Positions 10,279 through 20,614 of a stretch of DNA of 23,739 nt are shown piece after piece. The DNA lies in contig JADNYV010000525.1 of the NCBI GenBank assembly GCA_015501055.1, positions 1 to 23,739 on the forward strand, written 5' to 3'. The first letter of the stretch is position 1; every line of letters begins with the position of its first letter. A program made the position numbers and the translations under genes. The DNA is from Mucidula mucida. Lineage: Eukaryota > Basidiomycota > Agaricomycetes > Agaricales > Physalacriaceae. The notes under the pieces are model-generated. The model saw nothing but the letters and a program-made list of their open reading frames with translations, did no database searches and was not told the DNA's origin.

Positions 10279-12006
10279 TCAGGACAAGGACAACAAATCT
10301 TCCTCCCATGGGAAACCCATCAACAACGACATTCCCGGGTCCTCGACGGATGCGGTGAGCTTCAGACCCAGTGTCGAATAACGTTCCAGATACTCCGTCA
10401 CTAATACTGATGCTTCTTTCCACTTCTTATTCCTAATTTCATTTCCCGTCGCCAACCAACACAGCTGTATACTCGCAAACGGATACACCTCCCAGCGAGA
10501 TTCCACCATTTCGACGAATATGTCAGGCTCGAACTCGAGTTGGCCATCAATGGACAGCGTGCGGAGGCGTGGCCCCAATATTGAGTCAAGTTCGGCGCCC
10601 GGTATCACGGCCAGCGATTCGATGACCTTGTTTGTTTAATCCGCCACAGTTCTTGAGGTCTATCTCGGAGAGAGTGGGCGCAGCCTGCAAGATGCAGGCA
10701 AGGCTGTCCGATGCCAAGACTGCGTATTCGATGCGAAGCGATACCAATGGTGATTCACATTGCTGAATGAAATGCGAACACAGTTCGGGGATATAGCCGG
10801 GTGCCAACTTTTTCGTGCGTTCAGAAGACGGCGGCGGGCAGACTTTGATAGTTAGGTCTGTTAGGAGAGGGGCAGAGATGTGATCTAGGAAGGAGCTGAT
10901 GAGGGTGCCGACGGCGTGCACTGAAAGGGCTGATAGGTGCGAGTAAACTACGCTCTCCACGCTCTGCAAAGGTGCGCGCAGACCCGGCGACTGTAGGCAA
11001 ACATGACATTCTCGCAGCTCCCGCGTCTTCTGAATAGAGGTGACGATTTCGTGCATACTTGGACAATTGGTGGAGGACCAGTGACATGGGAGATGGGCAT
11101 GGAATGTTTGAAAATGCTCGATGCCTGTCCATGGCAAGACGAACCACTCTAGCATGTTGGGGACGTCCACGATGCTAATAGCATCAAGCTGAGAACACGC
11201 CTCGAATGCGATAATCTTCTGGCTGCCGATGGGCGTGGATGTGGTCCCGACACTAACATCGCGTAGAGAGGTGATGGATAGCGATCACAAAGATAGTAGG
11301 CGGCCCCGTAATGGATTGAGGACAGAAATGAAGTGGAGAGGCATATGAAGAATAAGTTCGCGGATCCGCGATTTGAATGGTCGGAGGAGAAGGAGGATTG
11401 AGGAAGGGATTTTCCCGCCTGAGTCAATCAGCGAACGACACAGACAGACAGAGAGTGGCGCTGAGCCTGCCCGTCGGAGCTACGAAGCACAGGTTTCTTC
11501 TCAATGGATGAATACTCCTTTTTGCTGAAGACGATCGTGATCTGGGCCCAAAGCTGGGGATAGCCGAGCCACCTTTTACATACGCCGAAGTTCCAGCGTC
11601 CAAAGTGTCTTGTGCGGGTTGGATATCGACCTTATCCCACTAGCGTCTTTAATAACGTGCGTGTCCTTGCACTGAAGCTGGTCAGGGAATTCGACTGTGA
11701 AAGAGAAGATGTGGCGGAGAATCTCTGCAGGGATTCGGCGAATGGGGGAAAGAAGTTTCTTGTGTGTAGTCAGGGCATGGATCAAGAGCTGTGAGCTTTC
11801 GTTGATCTCTGGGAGGAGAAGGTCGATGCGCTTCATCTGCTCCGAGTGCAAAGTGCGCAGGACCTTGATATTGTTGGTGAGGTCGGACGCCACGCCGAGT
11901 TGGGCGTCAAGGTCCATAATCGTAGCCCGTATGGTGGCCTCCTCAGCTGGAGAGGGACGATCATTAGTGTTAAGAGCCTTTGAAAGACAGGTGTTGTCGA
12001 TAGGAT
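10279..12006 (-). pseudogene. F-box/LRR protein gene, broken
   Basis: F-box proteins of this type recruit substrates to SCF ubiquitin ligases. A helical N-terminus (ATIMDLDAQLG, then LRTLHSEQMKRIDLLL) leads to the F-box core LLSPIRRIPAEILRHIFSF near 11750. Weak leucine-rich repeats follow: LWAQITIVFS, RIRELILHMPL, AFEACSQLDAISIVDVPN, LLTDLTIKVCPPPS and LRTLSIDGQLEFEP. The arrangement is standard for agaricomycetes, but one frame does not cover it. There is a shift near 11575, a shift near 11430, an in-frame TGA at 11285-11287 and a shift near 10630, just before VIESLAVIPGAEL. No intron with good signals repairs these breaks. The last frame ends at 10279. There is no in-frame ATG at the expected N-terminus beyond the internal one at 11917. 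I infer a decayed gene. Confidence 0.7.
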
Positions 12007-12296
12007 GGTTGCCATTGAAGCAATGCTACGGAAACCTGAGTCGGAGGGAATGTTGTGATTCGCACAAGAGCATTCTGCACCGGTGCAGGCTGTCCAGAAG
12101 GCATTTTTTGGAGACGCTGAAAGTATCGGAGCTGTCAGATGCTCGGATAGTCCAGTATGACTCGCTTACCAGTCATGTTGCGAGAGAAAGTCTTGATATT
12201 GTCTGTTCTCTCCCGTTGCGCAATTTATATGTAATTAAACGGTTTGGCCGAAGATCTGCGCAGTATGTCGTCGTGGGCGTGACTGCTAAATTAGTG
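12007..12296. other. No clear gene
   Basis: This lies upstream (minus-strand sense) of the broken F-box gene. A long plus-strand open frame crosses it, but that frame is antisense to the F-box sequence and shows no domain. Confidence 0.35.
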
Positions 12297-12672
12297 TTAA
12301 GCCTTGATCAAACGAGATTGGCTCGTCGGGGCGCGAGAGTTTGAGAGTGGCGTCGAGGATAGAAAGTAGGTATCGCCGTCAATTGGTTGAGCTCCAGGAC
12401 TACCTGCGCCAAAAGTTATAACCGAGCTTGTCAGCAATTCAGCGTTTTTCACCACATGTGCAGGCACTGGGCTGCCACCTACTTTGTCGCCGCTCACAGT
12501 CTGGCCGGCCGCGATGATCCTCCTTGTCATGAGGGCCCTGGCTTTGCAAAGCGTGGAAAGCTCTACGATTTCTGCCTCCTCGACGATCACTGCAAACCTG
12601 TTGCACTCAGCTGAGTAGCCGTCGATTCGATGGCCATTACCATCAGCAATACAATGCGGAAAGCCGATTCAA
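12297..12672 (-). other. Open coding-like stretch, unknown protein fragment
   Basis: The minus strand is open for about 125 codons without an ATG at its start. It reads GFPHCIADGNGHRIDGYSAE, then FAVIVEEAEIVEL, RIIAAGQTVSGDKVGG and ITFGAGSPGAQPIDGDTYFL. Its composition looks protein-like and it has no repeats. I do not recognise a family, and it has no partner exon with clear splice signals. It may be a relic of another gene in this eroded interval. Confidence 0.3.
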
Positions 12673-12884
12673 AAGCGACTGTTAACTCCTATCTTGGCCG
12701 GACAGTACTTCAGAACAATTTTCATACTTCTATCACCTTATAGCCCGATCCTGCAAGAGTCTCTCAATGTCAGCTTCCGAAAGCCGAACCTTCTCGCCTC
12801 GTTTCAACGGTGGATGCGCAACGCACACACACTTCGCTCGATTGCCTTTTCCAGGGCATGTGTGACGCCGCTCACACAACGCCT

Positions 12885-13180
12885 TCACACATACCGCACA
12901 TCAGTCAGCTTTTCGAGCATTCGCAGAGGTCCACAAAACGTCGGACATGTAACTTGGTCCAGCGGCAGGAGATGAAGTAGAGCGTCGGTAATAACGCTGA
13001 GTAGGCATGGATCACGGCCAAGAGAGCCTCCGTGAGTATGGAGATCATCCGGCGTCAGCGACTGTGATTCGAGCGATAACATGCTGTTGATGTGGAGTCG
13101 GGGCGCGTCCAAAGCAGCGACGCTGTTGGGAATGACTGCAGACGAGTGAAAGAGATTCTCGATCATGTTCATACTCCGGA
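12885..13180 (-). other. Possible LRR-like fragment
   Basis: The minus strand reads DAPRLHINSMLSLESQSLT, LHTHGGSLGRDPCLL, DALLHLLPLDQVTCP and LRMLEKLTDVRYV. This spacing of leucines resembles C-terminal repeats of F-box/LRR proteins, but no F-box is near. It directly follows the kinase remnant, in a different frame. Treat it as a weak suggestion. Confidence 0.25.
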
Positions 13181-13284
13181 CGGCGCTGCCGGTGGTACCT
13201 CGAGTAGCCGGGCATGAGTGTTGATAGGTTGAATTCAACTTGGGAATAGGATGCCGAGCCTGATGGACGATGCATTGACTGGGT

Positions 13285-13892
13285 GTGAAAGGCATCATTT
13301 CGGAGGTCCTTCAATGACGAAATAACGCTGTGAGTGGTAGGCCGCTCCTTCGCAGTAAAAGACAAGCACGACACAACTAGGTGCCATGCTGGTCCGAAGG
13401 AAACAAATCAGTGAACGGCCTCGGAGGTTTCCTCTTCTTAACGAGGACTTCCTGTATCAATGCTATATCCTTTTGATTTGCGAAAAGGGCGGTTCTCCGG
13501 TATATATCTAAAGAGAGTCGTCAGTCAATTGCATAACATCAACATTCAATCACATACTTCGGGACATTGTGCACCCAAAAGAGTATATATCCAGTACAGT
13601 CAGATATCTGTCCTGAAACAGCGATTGGTCCATCATTTCGGGAGGAAGCCATCGAAGAGACCATCGAATTTCGATTGCAGAGCCCCCTGGTGCGTGCGAT
13701 TCAGCTAGGAGAGTAAGACCGAAGTCTTCCAAACAACAGACGAGGTCATTCTTGACGGGAATATTGGCCTGATGAGATGTAAATCAACAAGCACAAACGG
13801 CCCGAACACAAGCTCACTCCTTTGATATCGCCGTCCACGACTGGGGGATCAAAGTCGTGCAAGTATTGTATGCCTTCCGATATTTCGAGTAT
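13285..13892 (-). pseudogene. Protein kinase remnant B (TKL/tyrosine-kinase-like, GDIKG type)
   Basis: Exon pieces lie at 13892-13818 (LEISEGIQYLHDF, then DGDIKG), 13768-13558 (ANIPVKND, EDFGLTLLAES, RWLPPEMM, DIYSFGCTM) and from 13507 down (IYTGEPPFSQIK, then VLVKKRKPPRPF, then SCLSFTAKERPTTHSVI). These are the catalytic loop, the DFG metal site, the APE-like segment and the late helices of a kinase domain. Damage is clear. The HGD of the catalytic loop is DGD. The junction at 13558/13507 is out of phase. A base is missing near 13478 (AAAAGGATATAG, coding strand). There is a stop plus frame change near 13395. No ATP-binding lobe was found upstream. It lies just 3' of VTGCDKC copy 3 on the same strand, as fragment A lies 3' of copy 2. 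Confidence 0.7.
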
Positions 13893-14265
13893 CTGAGGTA
13901 GGACGTTAGTATCGAATCTAAGGCTAGGAGTGCGCGCACAGCTTTCATGCGGTCATGCTGGGTGACAGCAAAAAAAATTCGCAGGCCCACATCACTGATC
14001 TATTCCGTAGACATCAGAGGCCACAGAAGCTGGGCGTTAATGCATGAACGTGAGAGTGAGGGCCCGACTACTTCCCAATTGATGGACAGAATTCAAATTT
14101 GCTTCTTTCGGCGGAACGATGAGTATCCTGTTCGTGCGGGGCAGAAGCTCTCGGATTGCGGAACTCGAGGTATACTCTCCCTTGGCTATCCTCAAAGCGT
14201 CCGCCGTCATCATGAATCAAATAGGCACATATCAAGTTAGCGCTGGCTTGGGAGTATCATGGTAG
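13893..14265. other. Spacer between kinase remnant B and copy 3
   Basis: This would hold the N-terminal lobe of the kinase if the gene were whole. Minus-strand frames give short protein-like pieces (for example RILIVPPKEANLNSVHQLG), but there are several stops and no glycine-rich loop or conserved lysine that I can identify. Confidence 0.3.
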
Positions 14266-15993
14266 CTATGCTAGCGTAGGTGCTTCTCTTTCGCGCAAAG
14301 TGACTATGCCTATTAATACGCCGATGAATATATGCCCAACATCAAAGCTCGAAAGAACCTACCATCAACCTCCTCAACAGTATTACGCTCCAGAACCTTT
14401 TGCAACAACGCAGCCAAATCAGTGGGTCCATCATCACATTCCTTCGCCGCGGCAATCCATATCTCATCGCTAATGACAGCCGATTTTGCAGTAGGGCACT
14501 GTACACGCCGAATCAGAACGAAATCAACGTCGCTACGCGAGGACTGACCATCACCGAAAGAAGATGTTCGCCGATGTACAAAGCCGGATTCGTCATCTTT
14601 ACGAAGATGAACGATTCAGTCTCAGTGGATAACATAGCTTGCTTACCGCTGCAGAGCCATGGGGTGATCCCATACCCCTAGCACTAATAATCTCCAACTC
14701 CTCCCCCCACGAATCTTCGTCGATAGATTCCATAGACTCTTCAGACGGCGGTCTAGTAGATATATCCTGACCAATCGTTGGGTGCTCTGGAGCTCGGCCT
14801 CTCGAAGTGGCAGCTAGTGGAGAAAACGGCACCCAATCCGTGGACCGAAAGGGATTCCAATTATCGTCGTCCATGTACCCAGACACGGGCACGGATTGCT
14901 GGAGTGCATTGATGAGGGGAACCCTTTGTAGTACTATCGAGATCCCACGGACGAAGACACATTGATTAGATAAATCGGCGACAGCAGGAACTATTTGTGG
15001 AGGCGATTCCGACTTGGTGTGGGTCGAAGCAGCGGATGGGGGCAGGACCTTGGGCGATGTGCGCGCGTCATCAGCATCAGGTGCTTCTATTAAATCGAGA
15101 GCAGATTGGCGGAGCGTATCGGTAAGTGAAGGTATCGCTATAAAGCATTTCAGTCATCATGGAGAAGTGTTGCAGTCAAAGCGTACCCTGTGAAGCCGAA
15201 GAGGCGTCTTCTTCATGAGAACAACGCATCGAAACACCTGCGTTCAAGGTACATGATTTCTGAATTGCTAGCCGCCCCTCCGCAAGGCCCCCGGCCACGA
15301 AATTCAATGATACTTCACGAATTCCTTTAGGTTTACTAACGGCCGCCATTCCCCAAGATGGGCACTTGTCGCATCCAGTGACGATGAAGATAGATCCATT
15401 GGGGGCTTCGCGTCCGAGCGTACCATTCACGTACTGGTAGAGCGACATCCCATGTTCCGCTCCATATCGGCTATATATGGCGAGATTTCGAGCATCGTCA
15501 CGCGAGGCGCCATGGGGTAAGACTAAGATCGCAGCTTCGGACGTGTCCGTCGTAAACTCGAAACCTAATCCGCCACCGACGGGAGACCTGATAGAGCATC
15601 AGCCGGGGAACATAGTTGCGAGACGCTCGGAGCTACTCACAAGGCTGTTACAGAACTGTCTATCACAAAGGAGCGACGGGCGACTTTAGAGCTGGTGAAA
15701 GAAGAGTTTCCCTTTTGCCACTTGGGAAGCATGATAGGCAATTCGGTGAGAGGGAGCGGCTGAAATTTGGGAGGAACGCGTCCAATGTTAATCGGGTCAT
15801 CACTAGTATGATGAATGTTGTATAGGAAGTCGAAGCCGCCATGTGGAGTGAACAGCCCGACATCTCCAACGCTTATTCCCTGCGCTTTGTACGCATCCGG
15901 AAGACTGTCGTCGGGTTCGGGAATCCACAGGGCGTGTCCATGTTCGAATAAACGACGACGGTACACAACATGTGCTCGTCGATCGATTACCAT
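14266..15993 (-). CDS. VTGCDKC-family protein, copy 3 (intact, 490 aa)
   Basis: This is a more divergent paralogue of copies 1 and 2. Six exons are inferred: 15993-15641, 15587-15187, 15137-14647, 14596-14549, 14498-14363 and 14309-14266. The introns are 49-53 bases and every phase fits (1473 nt). Motifs in order: RRAHVVYRRRLFEHGHALW, IPEPDDSLPDAY, GISVGDVGLFTPHGGFDFLY, GGLGFEFTT, NGTLGREAPNGS, VTGCDKC (187-193), then NQCVFVRGISI (about 308). An acidic Ser-rich linker follows. The 48-nt exon encodes MTNPALYIGEHLLSVM, a short helix matching the 39-nt exon of copies 1 and 2. The next exon starts CPTAKSAVISDEIW and the last, only 44 nt, reads GIVTLRERE. Compared with copy 1 it has one extra intron (15186-15138) and a much shorter C-terminus. 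No membrane segment is seen. Function unknown. Confidence 0.85.
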
Positions 15994-16799
15994 CAGGGTA
16001 GAAGACAAGATGCGATAAAGCTGTGTATGAACGCGGTATCGATGCAATGATCATGATGCTTCGCTGGCATAAGACCCACGAGTGTATATCGTAAACATCG
16101 TGACATGGGCAGCCACGCCAACACTTCGTCGGATACTGATGACGGAAAGACCCACAACCAATTGCTCACACGTATAGTGCTTCCCCGGCGCGGTTGAACC
16201 GTTGATGCGAATTCCCAGAGGTGACCGCACCCCAAGGTTGGATGCTGCTCTAGACGTCAAGCAAGATGAAGGATAACCATCATGTCTGAAGCATCCCTGC
16301 CTTCAACCCGGCAAGCTTGTCTCGTTTAGAAGGGAGCCTGTAAGCCGAGGCGTACGGTCGGTTGAAAGTCTTTCAATTGCGGGCGACTTTTCTCGACCAG
16401 TGACACCAAGCTGTACATTGCGTGTTAATTCGCGCTCTTACTAAGTAGCGGTATTGAAATGCATACCTTGAAGGCAATACGAAAGCTTCTATGAGGACAT
16501 CGATTCACAACCGTTTTGGATGAGCTGCTTGACGCCTTTATGGAATTAAGCCCACAAATAAAGTCCCGAAGAGCATTTCAGTAGACAAGCGTATAGTGTG
16601 CACAGATATTGGCTGGGTCAGGAACGCGCTGTGTCTATGGGTGTATGAGCAACATGATTTAGCCAACCAAGTGAACATATTCACCCCTTGCATTGTCCAG
16701 CATGATCAACCCCAGCAATGTTCTCTACAGTACGCATCCGGCTACCTCCTACACAGACTAGAAGCACTCCGATAGAAACTTTGAGGACTCGCATGCGCC
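15994..16799. other. Intergenic region with no clear gene
   Basis: This is the upstream side of copy 3 and the left flank of the methyltransferase remnant. Open frames in both strands are short and show no domain. No tRNA or repeat was recognised. Confidence 0.4.
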
Positions 16800-17015
16800 T
16801 GCAGGTGCCGCACTGCGCACTAGACGCTCCGTCGCTGTCAACTATCACTCGTTCGACAACGTTCTGCGCAACGGCGACGACCAAGACAATTCGATGTTGG
16901 AAGTGATTTGTCGCATGCTCAAGCCGTCCAGAATGATAGCAATATCGACGAGACCATGCTCGCGACCGTCAGAGAGAAGGGATACAACGACTTCGAGTAC
17001 GCCGTCAAGAAATGA
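16800..17015 (+). pseudogene. 3' remnant of an O-methyltransferase gene
   Basis: The plus strand reads VAVNYHSFDNVLRNGDDQDN near 16840. In another frame near 16920-17015 it reads AVQNDSNIDETMLATVREKG and then YNDFEYAVKK with TGA at 17013-17015. The intact methyltransferase at 17648-18522 ends DNVVQNG, AIQNDKEVEATVIGTVGSKG and YDGFLYAIRK. The order and spacing agree, so this is the C-terminal part of a second copy in opposite orientation. A frame change around 16905-16920 and the missing SAM-binding part mark it as decayed. Confidence 0.6.
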
Positions 17016-17647
17016 GCACAACTGTGTATTTTTTGACTCGCACCGATACAGATTTTGCAGAACCACGCTGTCGCCGTCGCGAAGTCCCGCCTGAACGCCC
17101 ACTGTCGCGCCCTCTTGGAGGTTGTGAAAAGACCATGGTGGTCCGAAGATAAGTCCCGTGCGATGACGCGACGGGATTTACTACTTGTTTCGGCAAAGTG
17201 CGTTCCTCTTGTCAACTACTAGGCTTGCTCATATCTATTACAGGATACAGAGGAACCATATACTGTGGCAAGTAAGAGTACATTTCCATTCATATCTTTG
17301 ACGCTAGGATGTTGATTACGTTCTCGCGCCGCTCTCAGCCATTTCAACCTCATTTTCGGATAGTCTTGTCGTTGCCGGTGATGTCAAGAATCTCCGTTAC
17401 GGATACCCGCATATCTTCTTGCCTATACGTGGCCTCGCTCGGGTTGTACTTGAGGCTTAGGGCTTCCCAGTTGGCTTTCACTGACTCTAGCATGTTACTG
17501 AGAGATTTCACAACTCCAAGTATTCCGAAGGCGCGAAGATGCTCAACGCTGAAGCGGTACAATCTGAACAGGCGCGAGTAACGATATAAGATACTCCATT
17601 CCGCAGTTATTGGTACATTTCACACAACTAGCTCCTTTTGAGGTGAG
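17016..17647. other. Mostly non-genic; one orphan minus-strand open stretch (about 17350-17590)
   Basis: On the minus strand, about 17590-17350 reads LYRFSVEHLRAFGILGVVKS, MLESVKANWEALSLKYNPSE and VSVTEILDITGND to a TGA at 17350. A following frame gives MRLKWLRAARERNQHP. It looks like a helical protein piece, but it has no ATG-led start, no exon partner that I can support and no family I recognise. Confidence 0.3.
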
Positions 17648-18522
17648 CTACTTCCTGATGGCATACAAGAACCCGTCGTATCCTTTGCTTCCAACGGTTC
17701 CGATGACAGTCGCTTCGACCTCCTTATCATTCTGGATGGCCTTGACAAGACGACGAACACCCTCCGGCTCGGCCCACTCTGCACGTTTCTCGCCAAAGTT
17801 GGACACTTCACCATTCTGAACCACGTTGTCGACAATCTAGCACCCAGCAGTCAGCGACGATCAAATAAATGTAGAAGGGTCTCACAATAACGCCTCCGCT
17901 CTTGACGATCCTCTTAGCCTCCTGGAAGTACTCGGCAATCGACTCCCAATCCGCGTCAATGAACGCCAAGTCGAATTTGGTAGAGGTGGGGATCTCCTTG
18001 AGGGAGGCTAGGGCGGGTCCGACGATGAATTTGATCTTGGAACCGAGGCCAGCATTGGTCAAATTCTCCTTGGCAACCTCAGGCAATAGTCAGAACGTGA
18101 AGGGCTTCTGCACCGTAGTCTCGGCGTACCTTTGCGTGCTTCGCCTCCAACTCGAGCCCAAGGAGCTCGCCGCCCTCAGGGAGAGCTCTAGCAAGCCACG
18201 TCGTGGAATAGCTGTAAGAAGCGAAGTTAGCGCAGTTATTTCGCAGGCACATCCAAAGTGGCGCCTACCCTCCTAAGGTTCCGACCTCGACTATTTTCTT
18301 CGCGCCGAGGGATTTGGCGAGCAGGTACAAAAGCTTGCCCTGGGAAGCGCTCACAGCGATGTCGAGTAGACCGTTCTTTGTGGCGTTCGCTACCCCGGCG
18401 TCTAGGACGGGGTCGGCAGGGACGAGGAAGGAGTTGAACCAGGTGTCGGTACGATCCCAGTCGGCATACGACGTGGCGGGCAGTTGGCTGTAAGACAATT
18501 CATAGGTCTGTGAATCGGACAT
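17648..18522 (-). CDS. SAM-dependent O-methyltransferase (COMT/CCoAOMT type, methyltransf_3)
   Basis: Such enzymes move a methyl group from S-adenosylmethionine to a hydroxyl of a catechol-like or similar small molecule, usually with a divalent metal. Four exons are inferred: 18522-18269, 18211-18130, 18077-17886 and 17836-17648. The introns are 57, 52 and 49 bases and the frame holds (717 nt, 238 aa, normal for the family). The SAM motif VEVGTLGGYST lies at residues 78-88 and is split by intron 1. LLGLELEAKHAK follows. FDLAFIDADWES contains D153 and IVDNVVQNG contains D179-N180, matching the three metal ligands of the family. The end is GYDGFLYAIRK. It is probably cytosolic, as no signal or membrane segment is seen. 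The substrate cannot be told from sequence. It is divergent from the HIS5-like gene. Confidence 0.9.
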
Positions 18523-19150
18523 TTGGCTGCTGTATGTGTCGAGGTAAGTTGTTAATTAATGGTGGCTTGATTCTTGCATCTTTTATACCACCGTCCCACA
18601 GATATCATGCCATTGTCGGAATCGTTTCTATGCAGTCGGGAGACGCGTTCACGTTATGTCATGTACTCACCATTCTCGTGGTCACAAGTCGTTTTTGACT
18701 GCGAATCAATGATTCTGCAGGCGTCTCCTCATTTATTTTATCTGATACGTTTATCGGCAGTAGATGTTGCGCAACGTACTGGCGTCTATGACTGACGTTC
18801 AAGTTCGGCAAGACACATATCAGCATCAAGTGCCGTACTACTGGGAGGTCCTCCCGTCTTCGATTCTTGGCGACAGGGTTCTGAACAGCGTCTCCCAAGT
18901 AACTCCACCCTGGAGAGTCACATTTCGCGTCTGCCGGGCGTGCACGTCATTCAGTCAAAGGCTTGGTCTACTCTAGAACCGGTAGTTATTGGGTAGTTAG
19001 GACTCCATCAGCCGAAGTAAGTAGTATACTCTTCACTCGGACCCATGCCCAAAATGGGCAAATAGTTTTCGGCCGAATGCATGCACAGAAATGTCTTCAA
19101 TCTGACTCGATCAACCCGATCACTTGTTCTACTTCCCTCTCGCCCTCATC
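18523..19150. promoter_or_regulatory. Divergent intergenic region between the methyltransferase and HIS5-like genes
   Basis: The 628 bases serve both 5' ends. No gene is seen inside. Next to the HIS5-like start, a pyrimidine-rich tract (CTTCCCTCTCGCCCTC, about 19132-19147) fits a fungal transcription start zone. A TGACTC at 19103-19108 resembles the core of the Gcn4/CPC1 amino-acid-control site. Confidence 0.5.
19103..19108 (+). promoter_or_regulatory. TGACTC, possible Gcn4/CPC1-type site
   Basis: It lies 43 bases before the ATG of the histidine biosynthesis gene. The full palindrome TGACTCA is missing its last base (G here). A six-base match by chance is common, so this is only suggestive. 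Confidence 0.25.
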
Positions 19151-20466
19151 ATGCCCATCCTTGGCCTTGCCCCCTCCTCAGCTCCTATAAAGCCGGATCA
19201 CTTTGACATAGAGGTGATTATACGGCCCAATATCCTTTCCCTCCAGCCATATCGATGCGCGCGGGATGACTACAAAGAAGGCATACTCCTTGACGCCAAC
19301 GAAAACGCGTTGGGGCCCTCAATAACAGACCTACCGCCGGACCTTGAGGAGGCGGTACTGAACCGCTACCCAGACCCGTCTAATGATCACATCAAAGCCA
19401 AAATCGCAGCGTTGAGGGGACTTCCTGGCGCGGACCACGTCTTTCTGGGAGTTGGATCCGATGAGGTTATTGACCTCATTATGCGCATTTGTGTAACTCC
19501 AGGAAAGGAAAGCATCCTTATAACACCGCCCACATATGGGATGTACTCTGTCTCTGCGCAGGTGAACGATATCGGCGTGGTCAAAGTTCCCTTAGAGATT
19601 AGCGGGGATGCAGGGGAAGGCGGACTGAAAGGTCGTTTTAGCCTGAAGGTGGATGAGGTATGAAATTTACGCGCCGTTGTATTCTCGCATGCTCAAAGTA
19701 CTCGCGTACAGGTGAAGAAAGCAGTCGATGCCGATCCTTCCATCAAATTGATTTTCCTCTGTTCGCCTGGAAACCCAACGGGAACAGTTATACCTGTAGA
19801 AGCTATCAAGGCCATTCTCGATTATCCAAAATTCAAGGGCATAGTCATCGTTGATGAGGCGTACATCGACTTTGCCGGAGATGATGATTCTGCCGTGTCA
19901 CTCATCAAAGACTACGCGAACGTCTGTGTAGTGCAGACGGTCAGTAAGGGCTTTGGCCTTGCTGGGATTCGGTAAGTGTGTCACCTCATTTCTAGCCCGT
20001 GCTGATTCTTCTCAGCCTCGGATTCGCGCTTGCGCAGCCACCTCTTCTGCAGGTTCTCTCCAACACTAAAGCGCCATATAACATTTCTGTTCCCACCGCC
20101 AACCTCGCCCTGGCCGCATTCTCGCCTTCGTCTATATCATCCATGAAGGCTAAAGCAGCGACGCTTATCGCCTCTCGGACGAAGTTACTTCAATCATTTT
20201 CTACTTTCCCAGACCTTGGCCCACCGCTTGGCGGGAATGGCGCCAATTTTGTCATGATACCCGTGCTTGCAAAAGACGGAAGTGGGAAGCCGGACAGTGT
20301 GCGCGCGCAGAAGGTTTATAAAGCGCTGGCAGAGGAGAACGGTGTTGTGGTCAGATATAGAGGAAATGAGCTCGGATGCGCAGGCTGTCTAAGAATAACC
20401 ATCGGGAGCGAACAGGAAAACGTGGTAGTTCTAGAGAAGCTGTCCTTGGTTTTGAAGAACCTGTAG
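19151..20466 (+). CDS. HIS5: Histidinol-phosphate aminotransferase
   Basis: This PLP enzyme makes L-histidinol phosphate from imidazole acetol phosphate with glutamate as amino donor, a late step of histidine biosynthesis (EC 2.6.1.9). Three exons are inferred: 19151-19657, 19712-19971 and 20016-20466. The introns are 54 and 44 bases; the frame is 1218 nt, 405 aa, of usual fungal length. Motifs: IIRPNILSLQPY and LLDANENALGP (N-terminus), NRYPDPS, GVGSDEVIDL, TPPTYGMYS (about 126-134), SPGNPTG (187-193), VDEAYIDF (216-223), TVSKGFGLAGIRLGFA with the PLP lysine at K248, and CLRITIGSEQEN near the end. The ATG at 19151 follows a CT-rich tract and gives the expected N-terminus. No targeting peptide is evident. 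The next gene starts 149 bases after the stop on the same strand. Confidence 0.95.
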
Positions 20467-20614
20467 ATTTCGTACATAGCATAGGCTAGGAAAGCGTATT
20501 TAGACGAATGACCAGGAAAAAAAATAATCCGACAGACGTGTTTAGGGGCTTTGTTGGCCGGCTGAATGCTTTTTTAATCTTTACTTCGTACTCCCATCAT
20601 CCTCTACAACGACT

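Noticed and set aside
11697..12344. A 215-codon open frame on the plus strand
   Set aside because: It is antisense to the F-box-encoding sequence, is very Arg/Ser-rich with no domain, and its length is explained by codon bias on the other strand.
15597..15645. Possible start of a separate gene for the second exon of copy 3
   Set aside because: The GTGAGT...CAG interval is a 53-base phase-2 intron that joins the N-terminal block to the GFEF block, as in copies 1 and 2.
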